This document shows, piece by piece, positions 17,386 through 26,123 of a stretch of DNA of 64,000 nucleotides. The notes under the pieces are model-generated. The model saw only the letters and a list, made by a program, of their open reading frames with translations, did no database searches and was not told the DNA's origin. Source of the DNA: Filibacter tadaridae (lineage in GTDB: Bacteria; Bacillota; Bacilli; Bacillales_A; Planococcaceae); NCBI RefSeq assembly GCF_900609045.1, contig NZ_UXAV01000041.1, positions 105,929 to 169,928 of the forward strand, in the 5' to 3' direction. Positions within the stretch are counted from its first letter, which is position 1; the number at the start of each line of letters is the position of its first letter. Position numbers and translations under genes: made by a program.

Positions 17386-18345
17386 TCAATGACGTGCTTC
17401 AATAAACTGCGAATGATTTTTCGTCGCGATAAAGGAATGCGTGAACATCTTGCCGTCTTCTTTTTTACGTACACCCTTTAATAAGGAACCGTTTGTAATG
17501 CCTGTGGCAACAAAGAAACAAGCGTCGGTTTTTACGATTTCATCCATTGTTAATACAGCTAGTGGATCAGCTATGCCCATCTTGATGCAACGCGCAAATT
17601 CTTCATCATTTTCAGGAACAAGTCTTCCTTGGAAGTCTCCTCCAAGACACTTCAAAGCGACAGCAGCAATGACGCCTTCTGGTGCACCGCCAGTGCCCAC
17701 TAACAGATCTACATCCTCTTCATCAATAGCAGTCGAAATCGCACCCGTTATATCTACATCAGAAAACATTCGTACTTTCGCACCTACATCATACACTTGT
17801 TTTATCAAATGATCATGCCGCGGTCTGTCCTGTATCATTACTGTCAATTCACTTACATCTTTCCCTAATGCCAGTGCAACTGATTTCATGTTTTCTGTTA
17901 GAGAAACATTCAGATTGATGCTACCTTTTGCTTTTGTCCCGACTGCAATCTTTTCCATATACATATCAGGTGCATGTAATAGTGTCCCCTGCTTTGCCAC
18001 CGCGATGACAGCCAGTGAATTATCCTGCCCTTTTGAGACAAGTGTCGTTCCTTCAACTGGGTCAACTGCTATATCAACAGAAGACCCATTACCCGTTCCA
18101 AGCCTTTCGCCAATATAAAGCATTGGTGCCTCATCCATTTCCCCTTCTCCAATGACAATACGGGCATCCATGTCTATGTGGCCCATTGCATCCCTCATCA
18201 TTTTTGTTGCAGCGCCATCCGCCTTATTCTTATCCCCTCTACCAATCCACGGGTACACAGCAGTTGCAGCTTGTTGTACGACTTTTAAAAACTCACTGGT
18301 TAGTAACTGTATATCTTGACGTTTTTCCACCTGTAATTCCGTCAA
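17386..18345 (-). CDS. glpX: Fructose-1,6-bisphosphatase, class II
   Basis: Hydrolyses fructose 1,6-bisphosphate in gluconeogenesis. About 320 residues. Metal and phosphate site motifs: ARIVIGEGEMDEAPML near residue 70, VDPVEGTTL near residue 98, GTGGAPEGVIAA near residue 220. The frame reaches ATG 18363 but no ribosome site precedes it. GGAAGGGTG precedes the TTG at 18345, which I prefer. A terminator separates it from dhaL, so it is its own transcript. Some GlpX proteins also accept sedoheptulose bisphosphate. Confidence 0.9.
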   Translation of the reverse strand: MTELQVEKRQDIQLLTSEFLKVVQQAATAVYPWIGRGDKNKADGAATKMMRDAMGHIDMDARIVIGEGEMDEAPMLYIGERLGTGNGSSVDIAVDPVEGTTLVSKGQDNSLAVIAVAKQGTLLHAPDMYMEKIAVGTKAKGSINLNVSLTENMKSVALALGKDVSELTVMIQDRPRHDHLIKQVYDVGAKVRMFSDVDITGAISTAIDEEDVDLLVGTGGAPEGVIAAVALKCLGGDFQGRLVPENDEEFARCIKMGIADPLAVLTMDEIVKTDACFFVATGITNGSLLKGVRKKEDGKMFTHSFIATKNHSQFIEARH

Positions 18346-18402
18346 TCCGTTCACCCTTCCCATAACTATTTAATTGTTTTTGATAGTAAAAACTACTTAA
18401 AT

Positions 18403-18450
18403 AAAAAACCACTGCCCATTTATCCAATTACGACTGTCGATGGGCAGTGG
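18403..18450 (-). terminator. Terminator of rpiB-dhaK-dhaL
   Basis: Perfect 11-bp stem CCACTGCCCAT/ATGGGCAGTGG (18409-18419, 18440-18450) followed by six T on the minus strand, eleven bases after the dhaL stop. Confidence 0.85.
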
Positions 18451-18460
18451 ATATTAATTG

Positions 18461-19111
18461 TTAAACTACTTTTTTAGCATTCATTGTTTTTAAAAATGTT
18501 TCAAGAATCAGATAGGCTGATGCAGCACCAGGATCTATCGTCCCCAGAGAACGCTCTCCAAGACGGCTTGACCTTCCTCGTTTGGATAACATATCTTTAG
18601 TCGACTCCATACCTTGATATGCACTAGCAACTGCTTCAGTAAATGAAACTACGAAATTATTGGATTTATCAAAGCTGGCCTGCAAAGTTTCTAAAGCAGG
18701 TTGAAGTGAATCAACCATAGTTTTATCGCCGACTTCAGCTTTACCACGTTCTTTGATGCCTTCGACAAATGCTACCCAGAAATCTTTCAGCTCTACATCA
18801 TTTACCTCTGTTTTACCTTGAAAAGCCTTTGCCCCTCGCATAAAGCCAGTTGCGTAAAGCGGCCCTACTGACGATCCTACTGCGCTCAAAAATGTGCGGC
18901 CCGTCATGATAGCAATTTTGCCACAGTCCTGCTCGTATTTCAGTTCATCATTCAACTTATCATTGATTGCCTGCCAGCCAATTGACATTGTGACGCCATG
19001 ATCACCGTCTCCAAGTTTCCGATCCAGTTCACACAAATATTCTTTTTGTTCTTCTATCATTGTTACCACATTCATTAAAAAATTTTTCAACTCATCGGCA
19101 GTCATTTTCAT
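18461..19111 (-). CDS. dhaL: Dihydroxyacetone-kinase-type subunit DhaL
   Basis: Nucleotide-binding subunit, 216 residues, all-helical. The ADP/ATP-Mg site is visible in LDRKLGDGDHGVTMSIGW (residues 25-42), with the phosphate-binding SAVGSSVGPLYATGF near residue 75 and DPGAASAYLIL near the end. No DhaM phosphotransferase gene is nearby, so an ATP-dependent two-subunit kinase is likely. Its sugar substrate may be a tetrulose rather than dihydroxyacetone, judging from neighbours. Confidence 0.85.
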   Translation of the reverse strand: MKMTADELKNFLMNVVTMIEEQKEYLCELDRKLGDGDHGVTMSIGWQAINDKLNDELKYEQDCGKIAIMTGRTFLSAVGSSVGPLYATGFMRGAKAFQGKTEVNDVELKDFWVAFVEGIKERGKAEVGDKTMVDSLQPALETLQASFDKSNNFVVSFTEAVASAYQGMESTKDMLSKRGRSSRLGERSLGTIDPGAASAYLILETFLKTMNAKKVV

Positions 19112-19124
19112 TGATAGGTCCCCC

Positions 19125-20129
19125 TTATTTTTGAGTGTACATCGCGCAATCTGCCGGATGATCGACCAGCTCAGCTAGCTCGTCATCCAATTTCATGATT
19201 GTAATAGATGCGCCGCCCATTTCAAGTGATGTACTATAGTCGCCAACATATGAACGATGAATAACGATTCCTTTTTCATTCAATAAATGTTTAACCCGTC
19301 TAAACATAATGTAAAGTTCCATTCTTGTTGTAGAACCTAATCCATTGACCAGTACAGCGACTTTCTCGCCGGATTCAATTGGCATATCAGCGAAAATGTC
19401 TCGTACAAGACGATCCACTACTTGGTCAGCAGGCTGCAATTCACCTTTTTCAAGACCAGGCTCGCCATGATGTCCCAAACCAATTTCCATTTCGTTTTCT
19501 TCAAGTTCAAAGCTCGGTTTTCCAGTTTGCGGAAGTGAACAAGGTGTCAAACCTACACCCATTGTCCGCATGGAATCATTTGCTTTTTGTGCAATACGTA
19601 CAACATCATCAAAACCGAATCCCTTATCTGCAGCAGCACCAGCTGCTTTCGTAACAAAGAACTCACCCGCAATTCCCCGGCGTTTTTCCATTTCGTCTTT
19701 CGGGGCGGAAGCAACATCATCTGTTACAATCACTGAACCCACTTTAATACCACTTTCAAGGTCTGCAAGTTCGGCTGCCATGCTGAAGTTCATAAGATCT
19801 CCTGCATAGTTACCATATATATAGACAACACCTTCGCCTTTGTCAATCACTTTTGTTGCTTCCAAAATCGGATCAGGAGGTGGTGAAGCAAAAATGTTAC
19901 CTACCGCCACGCCATCTGCCATTCCATCTCCGACATATCCCATAAAGGCCGGTTCATGACCGGAACCGCCGCCAATCAGTACGCCGACTTTCCCTTCACG
20001 TGTTTCTTTGGCCGTTACGATTGAGCGTGCATTTTCCGATAACTGTCTCACATGGTTTGGGTGTGCCAATACATACCCTTCAATCATTTCCTCGACAACA
20101 TATCTTGGGTTATTAATTAGCTTTTTCAC
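19125..20129 (-). CDS. dhaK: Dihydroxyacetone-kinase-type subunit DhaK
   Basis: Substrate-binding subunit, 334 residues. GGGSGHEPAFMGYVGDGM (residues 53-70) and GNIFASPPPDPI form the carbonyl-sugar site, and GLGHHGEPG near residue 218 carries the histidine that binds the substrate covalently in this family. GTG start with AGGGG seven bases upstream; the GTGA overlaps the rpiB stop. With RpiB and a tetritol-dehydrogenase-like gene nearby, D-erythrulose is a plausible substrate. Confidence 0.85.
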   Translation of the reverse strand: MKKLINNPRYVVEEMIEGYVLAHPNHVRQLSENARSIVTAKETREGKVGVLIGGGSGHEPAFMGYVGDGMADGVAVGNIFASPPPDPILEATKVIDKGEGVVYIYGNYAGDLMNFSMAAELADLESGIKVGSVIVTDDVASAPKDEMEKRRGIAGEFFVTKAAGAAADKGFGFDDVVRIAQKANDSMRTMGVGLTPCSLPQTGKPSFELEENEMEIGLGHHGEPGLEKGELQPADQVVDRLVRDIFADMPIESGEKVAVLVNGLGSTTRMELYIMFRRVKHLLNEKGIVIHRSYVGDYSTSLEMGGASITIMKLDDELAELVDHPADCAMYTQK

Positions 20130-20596
20130 GCTTGAACCCCTGCCTCTTTTAGAAACTCTTGTTCTTTGTCCATAATTTGCTGTACTTTTCTAGCTGAGTT
20201 CCCACCAGGAAATTCGGAATCAAGGTACATTTCCACTACTTTTTTAGCTGCCTCTATGCCAATCACATTTGCACCCATTGTTAGAACTTGTGCATCATTA
20301 CTTTTTTGTGCACGTTCAGCAGAATACGTATCATGGCATAACGCCGCTCGAATGCCTGGTACTTTTCCTGCTGCAATCGCCATCCCGATTCCAGTACCGC
20401 AAACAAGGATAGCGCGATCTAGTTCATTTTCATTAATAGCTTCCGCTACATCAAATGCAACTTGTGGATAATCTATTTCCGTACATGAGTCCTGGGAGCC
20501 ATAATCGACTACCTCATGTCCAAGTCCTTCTATGTATTTTATTAAACTGCCTTTCATATCAAACGCGTTATGGTCAGATCCTAATCCTATCTTCAT
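20126..20596 (-). CDS. rpiB: RpiB/LacAB-family sugar-phosphate isomerase
   Basis: Aldose-ketose phosphate isomerase, about 156 residues. Motifs: GSDHNAFDMKG at the N terminus, CGTGIGMAIAAGKVPG carrying the catalytic cysteine, and LCHDTYSAERAQKSNDAQVLTMGANVIG. ATG at 20596 with GGGG nine bases upstream is preferred to the in-frame start six codons earlier. It is co-transcribed with dhaK-dhaL. In tetritol pathways an RpiB homologue converts D-erythrulose 4-phosphate to D-erythrose 4-phosphate, and I infer that role here; plain ribose 5-phosphate isomerase is the alternative. Confidence 0.82.
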   Translation of the reverse strand: MKIGLGSDHNAFDMKGSLIKYIEGLGHEVVDYGSQDSCTEIDYPQVAFDVAEAINENELDRAILVCGTGIGMAIAAGKVPGIRAALCHDTYSAERAQKSNDAQVLTMGANVIGIEAAKKVVEMYLDSEFPGGNSARKVQQIMDKEQEFLKEAGVQA

Positions 20597-20724
20597 AATA
20601 CATCGCCCCTTCAATAGTTTCCTTGTTTTTCATACAATCTATATTCACATTTTTTCATTTCCGCACACAAAAGTCAATCCTGTTTTTCATTTACTTTCAT
20701 TTATAATCGTTTGGCGATAATTCA

Positions 20725-20766
20725 TAAAAAAAGCAGGAACATCTTATGAAAGACGTTCCCTTTTTC
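20725..20766 (-). terminator. Terminator of eltD-permease transcript
   Basis: Imperfect stem GGAACATCTT/AAAGACGTTCC around ATG (20736-20759) with seven T following on the minus strand, just after the permease stop. Confidence 0.7.
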
Positions 20767-20771
20767 AATTA

Positions 20772-22037
20772 TTATTGAGTAATTGCTATATCTGCTGCCT
20801 TAGCTGTTGCGTTCTCTTTCTTAGGTAATGTTACAAAAATCATCAGGATTGAACTGAAGACGTATAGACCTGAGTAAATCCAGAGGACACCCAGCGTGCC
20901 GACAGTACCGATGAAAATACCAACAATTGCCGGGCCAAGAAATGTACTGAGTCCCGCACCTAAATTTAAAATCGACATTGCTGCTCCCCTGTTTTCTGGT
21001 GCAAGCGACGGGATTAAAGCAGACAATGGTACAAACGCCGCTACACATGCTCCGAAACAAATTGCCACAGCCATAGTGGCAAGATAATTCGGACCGAATG
21101 TATGGGGAACGTAGTAGAGTCCCATGATGAAGACGGAACAACCTATTCCACCAAACCACATAACCGTATTTCTCCAGCCTACACGATCTCCGACAATCCC
21201 CCAAATTAAGTTGAAAATTACATTACTTGTCCAAAGCGCTCCATAAATTTGCAGCCATTCGGTACGCGTGAAACCGACATCCATCATAAATGCAGGTAAG
21301 AAGACTACTAAACCGTAAGCTCCTGCCGTATTGATTGTACGGACAATGCCGCCAATTCCAACCTTGGGCCGTTCGAATGCAATCGTGATCCCCTTAGATA
21401 TATATTTGAACATAGCAGCTTTCGATTCAAACACCTTTCGGTTACTTCCATCATCTTTATTTAAAAAGATAGCTAATACCGAACCGATTGCTACAAAAAT
21501 CAGTGCGCTCCAGAGTGTTTTCATTTCACCCAGATAAGGCAGTGCAAAGCTTGAATAATAAGCACCGAGCACATTCAACCCTCCTGCGAATGAAACCCAG
21601 AACCACCCTACAGCCGTTCCAAGTCTTTCAACTGGTGCATGATATGTCAGCCAAACTAAGAATGAATAAGCAAATAGCGGATAACCAAGTCCACGTAATG
21701 AATATGTGGGTATCATGACTGCTAGATTCATTGTCGGGATACCAACTGTCAAAAATACCACTGTCCCCGTAACGAATAAAATTAGTCCAAGCGTCATCAC
21801 TTTCTTCGGCCCTAGTACTTCCGCAAGCACACCGGAAAGCCATGCTGCTACTGCAACCGCAAAACCATAGACGCTAAATAGGAGCGCGGATTGTTGTACT
21901 GATAAACCATTATCAATCAAATACGAAGATAACCAGCCTAACTCTAGCCCATCCCCCATCATAAATAGCAAAACGCCGAAATAGCCCAGAGCCATCTTGG
22001 AATCCATCCCCAGCTTTCCTAAAAGCCCCTTATTCAT
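20772..22037 (-). CDS. MFS transporter, polyol permease family
   Basis: Sugar-alcohol/H+ symporter, 421 residues, 12 predicted membrane segments. The N-terminal GYFGVLLFMMGDGLELGWLS resembles ribitol and D-arabinitol permeases (RbtT/DalT type). The loop between segments two and three has LAEVLGPKKVM, the usual MFS signature position. ATG with GGGGGA upstream. It follows the EltD-like dehydrogenase by 72 bases and ends at a terminator, so the two are probably a polyol uptake and oxidation unit. Confidence 0.82.
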   Translation of the reverse strand: MNKGLLGKLGMDSKMALGYFGVLLFMMGDGLELGWLSSYLIDNGLSVQQSALLFSVYGFAVAVAAWLSGVLAEVLGPKKVMTLGLILFVTGTVVFLTVGIPTMNLAVMIPTYSLRGLGYPLFAYSFLVWLTYHAPVERLGTAVGWFWVSFAGGLNVLGAYYSSFALPYLGEMKTLWSALIFVAIGSVLAIFLNKDDGSNRKVFESKAAMFKYISKGITIAFERPKVGIGGIVRTINTAGAYGLVVFLPAFMMDVGFTRTEWLQIYGALWTSNVIFNLIWGIVGDRVGWRNTVMWFGGIGCSVFIMGLYYVPHTFGPNYLATMAVAICFGACVAAFVPLSALIPSLAPENRGAAMSILNLGAGLSTFLGPAIVGIFIGTVGTLGVLWIYSGLYVFSSILMIFVTLPKKENATAKAADIAITQ

Positions 22038-22109
22038 TGCACTTCCCCCAGTTCATTTAAGGTATAATGGATCCTACCAAAAGATAGAATTCTATTCTTT
22101 CACAGTTCT

Positions 22110-23231
22110 TTACAGACTTGGGTTTAGGATTACTTTAAGTGAGTCTGTTCCACTTCTAACTAAATCAAAGCCTTTTATGAAATCTTCCAAGGGTAACTCA
22201 TGTGTCACGACACCTTCTGTTGGCAGGTCACCATTTACTATTCCTTTCATTACCGGTTCATAGCAGTACGGACCAAGGTGGGATCCTAGAACATCCAATT
22301 CTTTACGATCACTAATAATGCTCCAATCCACTGTTACAGGATCTTTAAATACACTGAACTCGACGAATGTACCTAACTTTCGGATCATGCTTAATCCTTG
22401 CTCAACAGATTTTTGTGCACCGGTTGCTTCTATATAGACGTCGCAGCCGTAGCCTTCCGTTAAGTCCTTCACAATTTTATCCACATTGTCTCTCATTGGG
22501 TTCAATACCATGTCTGCACCAAATTGCATTGCTAATTCGAGACGATCATCGAATAGGTCAAGGACAATTAGTTTACCAGCCCCTGATTTTTTAATAGCAC
22601 CTATCATCCCAAGACCAAGTGTTCCTGCACCTGCAAGTACAACAACATCGTCAAGTTCTATTTTAGCGCGTTCCACTGCATGATAAGAGCATGCGTATGG
22701 CTCTATCAATATTGCCTTTTCAATCGGTAGACTCTCTGGAACTTTGTAATTAATAGCTTCTTTTGTGAACTTCATATACTCGGCCATTCCACCGTTTACA
22801 TTGCTTTGAAATCCATAAAGATCGTGTTTCTGGCACATCCAGTACTGACCTCGGTTACAGAAACGGCAATCCCAGCACGGAACGATTTGTTCGGAAATAA
22901 CTCGGTCACCAATTTGGAAATCCCCTTTAACACCTTCGCCAAGTTCAACGACATGCCCAATAAATTCATGCCCCGGTATCATTGGGGCTTTGATATAGGC
23001 TGGTTGTTTTTCATCTCCCCAAAAACTAGGTGCTCCATCAAAAGCTTTCAAATCTCCGGCGCAAATTCCACATGCTTCAACTTTTATAAGAATTTCACCA
23101 TCAGTGATCTTAGGAACAGCTACTTCTTCAAGCCGGTAATCACCCGGTTCATAGGCTACAACCGCTTTCATCGTTTTAGGTATAGTTGTTTCCAAACTAG
23201 TTTTTTCTTCTATTTGATTGTTTGTAGACAT
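22110..23231 (-). CDS. eltD: Zinc-dependent polyol dehydrogenase, erythritol/L-threitol dehydrogenase-like
   Basis: Medium-chain NAD(P)-dependent dehydrogenase, 373 residues. Catalytic zinc site: CGICAGDLKAFDG and GHEFIGHVVELG. Structural zinc cysteines: CWDCRFCNRGQYWMC. Rossmann motif: LAGAGTLGLGMIGA near residue 200. The sequence around GICAGDLKAFDGAPSFWGD is what I associate with erythritol/L-threitol dehydrogenases (EltD). Substrate is inferred from this and from the DhaKL/RpiB/polyol permease neighbours; galactitol or sorbitol are alternatives. Its promoter overlaps a cre. Confidence 0.78.
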   Translation of the reverse strand: MSTNNQIEEKTSLETTIPKTMKAVVAYEPGDYRLEEVAVPKITDGEILIKVEACGICAGDLKAFDGAPSFWGDEKQPAYIKAPMIPGHEFIGHVVELGEGVKGDFQIGDRVISEQIVPCWDCRFCNRGQYWMCQKHDLYGFQSNVNGGMAEYMKFTKEAINYKVPESLPIEKAILIEPYACSYHAVERAKIELDDVVVLAGAGTLGLGMIGAIKKSGAGKLIVLDLFDDRLELAMQFGADMVLNPMRDNVDKIVKDLTEGYGCDVYIEATGAQKSVEQGLSMIRKLGTFVEFSVFKDPVTVDWSIISDRKELDVLGSHLGPYCYEPVMKGIVNGDLPTEGVVTHELPLEDFIKGFDLVRSGTDSLKVILNPSL

Positions 23232-23318
23232 TTAACATCTCTCCTACTAATAGTTTTTTTATTTCATGTTAATTGACATTCCACTAATAAGTTATTTCAG
23301 ATTGTTTAATTTTACTTA

Positions 23319-23332
23319 TGTAATCGTTTTCA
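23319..23332 (-). promoter_or_regulatory. cre site before the polyol dehydrogenase
   Basis: TGTAATCGTTTTCA fits the cre consensus TGWAANCGNTNWCA at every position and overlaps the downstream edge of the -10 box. Confidence 0.8.
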
Positions 23333-23361
23333 TTATAATATTTTTGTTATCGAACAGTCAA
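23332..23361 (-). promoter_or_regulatory. Promoter of eltD-permease
   Basis: Minus strand -35 TTGACT (23356-23361) and perfect -10 TATAAT (23332-23337), 18 bases apart. The rest of the 460-base gap 23232-23691 is very AT-rich and holds no gene; it presumably carries the DeoR operator and the divergent promoter. Confidence 0.75.
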
Positions 23362-23691
23362 TATATTTTATCGGTTTCTTTTGTTTATTTTCATTTACAC
23401 TCGACCTTTTAAAATAATAACAATCGCAACTATTATTCATATCGATTCAATTCGAGTATAATTTTATGTGATATAAAAGTTTAATTACCCCTACTATTGA
23501 AAACGGCCCGTTTATCCTTTAAACTTTTGGTCTGGGGTGCTAATCTGGATATAACGATTTAATCGCTTTTTTATCTAGTATATAAATTCTTAACTGTCTT
23601 TGTATTTGTCCATATACTTTATTTAACTTTCAGTTGTTGTTATTTTAGGGAGTATTCATCGGAAAAATAATGTAGATACGCAGGTGATTGT

Positions 23692-24480
23692 GTGAAAAAG
23701 ATGTTTGCACCGGAAAGAAGAAAGCTTATTTTAGATAAATTAACTGATCAAAAACGTGTAACGATTAAAGATCTTTCAAAAGTGATTGATGTCTCTGCAG
23801 CAACATTGCGGACTGATTTATCGAAGATGGAAGAAGAAGGTTTGTTAAAAAGAACGCATGGCGGTGCTATGTTGGCAAACCAAACAGACAGCGAAACAAG
23901 CTTTTTCATCAGGGAACAGAAAAACCGTTGTGAAAAAGCGGCAATCGCACAAAAAGCTTTACAACTTCTCTCAAACGGCCAATGTATTATGCTCGATGCA
24001 AGTTCAACCGCATTGGAATTGGCTAGATTATTAAAGGAAACACCGTTACGGTTAACGGTGGTTACAAGTGGTATAAATACGGCACTCGAACTAAACTCTC
24101 ATCCGAATATTACGGTGATTCTGCTGGGTGGAATCGTAAAGAAAGGTTCTGAATCGCTAGAAGGTACTCTTGGCATCAATATTTTAAATCAGATTCATAT
24201 TGATATTATGTTTACTTCCGCAAACGGCTTTTCCATTGAATCCGGTTTAACGGACTTTAGTATGTATGAAGTTGAATTGAAAAAATCGATGGTCCAAGCA
24301 TCGAAAAAAATAGTTGCGTTACTTGACCAAACGAAAATGAATAAAATTTCCATTGCCTCCTTTGCAACGACTGACCAAATTGATATGATTATTACTGACC
24401 ACGAAATGCCCGAAGGATATAGCGAAAAACTCGCTGAACATCATGTAGATATTATTATAGCTTCCTCTGATAGCTATTAA
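23692..24480 (+). CDS. DeoR-family transcriptional regulator
   Basis: 262 residues. N-terminal DeoR helix-turn-helix: APERRKLILDKL, then VTIKDLSKVIDVSAATLRTDLSKMEEEGLLKRTHGGA. The C-terminal sugar-phosphate sensor domain includes MLDASSTALELARLL and VTSGINTALEL. GTG start with AGGTG five bases upstream. It is transcribed away from the polyol genes and is probably their repressor, responding to a phosphorylated sugar intermediate. Confidence 0.88.
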   Translation: MKKMFAPERRKLILDKLTDQKRVTIKDLSKVIDVSAATLRTDLSKMEEEGLLKRTHGGAMLANQTDSETSFFIREQKNRCEKAAIAQKALQLLSNGQCIMLDASSTALELARLLKETPLRLTVVTSGINTALELNSHPNITVILLGGIVKKGSESLEGTLGINILNQIHIDIMFTSANGFSIESGLTDFSMYEVELKKSMVQASKKIVALLDQTKMNKISIASFATTDQIDMIITDHEMPEGYSEKLAEHHVDIIIASSDSY

Positions 24481-24517
24481 AAAAGGTAGTTGGATTTTCC
24501 TCCAGCTACCTTTTTTT
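24478..24517. terminator. Bidirectional terminator between deoR and the SDR pseudogene
   Basis: Stem AAGGTAGTTGGA/TCCAGCTACCTT around TTTTCC, flanked by A6 on the left and T7 on the right. Confidence 0.85.
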
Positions 24518-24548
24518 ATCATTCTTTCGTCTTGCTGCAAAAAAATTC

Positions 24549-25318
24549 TTACCAGATTGTGTATCCACCATCGACGATAAATGACGATCCAGTAACAAAT
24601 GATGAGGCTTCGGATGCTAGATAAATCGCAAGTCCACCTAGTTCATGCGGTTCGCCTAGGCATTTCATCGGAAACATATCGAGTACATGGGCAAGTTCGC
24701 CGCCCAGTTCGAAAATCAGTTTGGTCATTTCCGTTTTCATATATCCGGGTGCAATTGCGTTGACACGAATATTGTCTCCTATCCACTCGGAAGTCATAGT
24801 TTTTGTCATCATCGCTACAGCCGCTTTTGATGTATTATAGGCAGACTGTGCTTCTGTATTCGCAATGAAGGTGGACATCGAAGCGATATTGATAATCGAG
24901 CCACCCCCTGCACTTTCATCTGTTTCCCGGAATATTTGGAAACGAGAAAAACACCATTAACGTTAACATCCATCGTTTTCTTCCAGTCTTCAAAACTTTA
25001 TTCTTCCACAGTTATCTTTTGACAAATTCCAGCGTTGTTGATGACAACGTTAAGTTCTGTGAACTCACTGACAATCCGATTGACCATTTCCTTCACTTGT
25101 TTTTCATTTGTAACATCTACTTTCAAGCCTAATGTTTTTCCACCAAACAAAGACAACTCATCGGCTGTTTTTTCTGCAGATACTACATCCATATCAGCAA
25201 TAACGATATTAGATCCAGATTGTGCCAATGCTTCGGCCATTGCCTTACCTAGTCCCCTTGCACCTCCCGTAATAAGAGCGGTTTTCCCCTTTAAACTAAA
25301 TAGATTTTTATAATCCAT
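24549..25318 (-). pseudogene. Broken short-chain dehydrogenase, D-threitol dehydrogenase-like
   Basis: Two pieces of one SDR enzyme lie in order. The first (24998-25318) has the cofactor motif TGGARGLGKAMA and VVINNAG and ends VEE-TAA. The second (24549 to about 24920) has GGGSIINIAS, the catalytic YNTSKAAV and the C-terminal FIVDGGYTIW. After the TAA at 24998-25000 the same frame continues as SFEDWKKTMDVNVNGVFLVS; then a one-base loss near 24935 shifts to the frame of the second piece. So one stop and one frameshift disable an about 256-residue enzyme. Its place beside the tetritol genes suggests a former D-threitol dehydrogenase, by inference. Confidence 0.8.
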
Positions 25319-25671
25319 TATTTTAGCACCTCCATTTTTTTAGGTTATCAGAGTATGCTAATAATAGTTTCCATTTCGTCAATTGGATTTTTGTATTTTT
25401 TTACGTTTTTTCATATTCTCTTTTTCGTTTATCGAAAGCATTCTACAAGGTTTTATCCCGATTCGAATGGAACTAAAATGCTAACCAATACAAAAAGTCA
25501 GTCATTGCAATCTTGCCGGTTCTTTAGTTGTGCGGGTACCTACAACAAAAATAAATACAGACAATCCATACAATTCGATAGAGATACAATAAAGATCAGA
25601 CATCAATCTTTCGCCCGATCTTCATTGTATCTCTACGTAATTAATAGCAATAGGTATAGCTTTGAAATTAA

Positions 25672-25740
25672 CTCCACCTTACCCCCTGCTTCACACCGTA
25701 CGTGAGACTTTTGTATCATCCGGCGTTCCATCTTAATCTG
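25672..25740 (-). mobile_element. Possible group II intron fragment
   Basis: On the minus strand: GATGGAACGCCGGATGATAC, then AAAAGTCTCACGTACGGTGT and GAAGCAGGGGGTAAGG. This GCCGnATGA..GAAAGTC..CACGTACGGT pattern resembles RNA segments next to reverse transcriptase genes of bacterial group II introns. No reverse transcriptase is present, so at most a scrap. Confidence 0.4.
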
Positions 25741-25795
25741 CTAGACTAATTTCAACCAAATTACACTACTTAGTTTCTTGCACCGCTTTAAATCG

Positions 25796-25905
25796 AATTG
25801 CGTGGGTGCTGTTCAATTTAAATGCCAACCTAGCAACAAAATCCCTGAATCTAGCAACGTTTTCTACGCACCTCACAACGTTTCACCAAAACCCTACAAT
25901 TATCC
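25796..25905. repeat. Dispersed repeat, family C
   Basis: ATTGCGTGGGTGCTGTTCAA, then AACAAAATCCCTGAATC, TAGCAACGTTTTCTACGC and ACCTCACAACGTTTCACC: the same blocks in the same order as 13405-13549. Confidence 0.7.
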
Positions 25906-25962
25906 AATTCCCAGCTCATAAATATGAAATTATAGTGTATTGTCAGAATAGCACTATGAAAA

Positions 25963-26007
25963 GGTACCCGTTTTCGAGAATAATACCATGCATAGGTACC
26001 CGTTTTC
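25963..26007. repeat. Direct repeat GGTACCCGTTTTC
   Basis: Two exact 13-base copies at 25963-25975 and 25995-26007 just upstream of the proposed catalase promoter; either a regulator site or relics of the GGTACC hairpin family. Confidence 0.55.
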
Positions 26008-26009
26008 TA

Positions 26010-26038
26010 TTGCTCACCAGCAAGCAGAACTGTTATAT
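26010..26038 (+). promoter_or_regulatory. Possible katE promoter
   Basis: -35 TTGCTC (26010-26015) and -10 TTATAT (26033-26038) with 17-base spacing. I could not see a convincing sigma-B promoter, which is used for katE in B. subtilis. Confidence 0.4.
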
Positions 26039-26123
26039 TTTACCCATTAGTTTGTGTTAAAGGAATTATAAATTGGACAGTATAGATGAGGATGGAAAAA
26101 TTAATAGAAGGAAAGGTGATTTC

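Larger units (their letters stand above)
25319..26123. other. Intergenic region with repeats and a possible intron scrap
   Basis: About 800 bases without a gene I can support; the plus-strand open frame at 25355-25705 has no ribosome site and low-complexity content. It contains a possible group II intron fragment (25672-25740), a family-C repeat (25796-25905), a GGTACCCGTTTTC direct repeat and the probable catalase promoter. Confidence 0.5.

Noticed and set aside
25355..25705. 116-codon plus-strand frame in the gap before katE
   Set aside because: No ribosome site, atypical composition, and it runs into the intron-like fragment.
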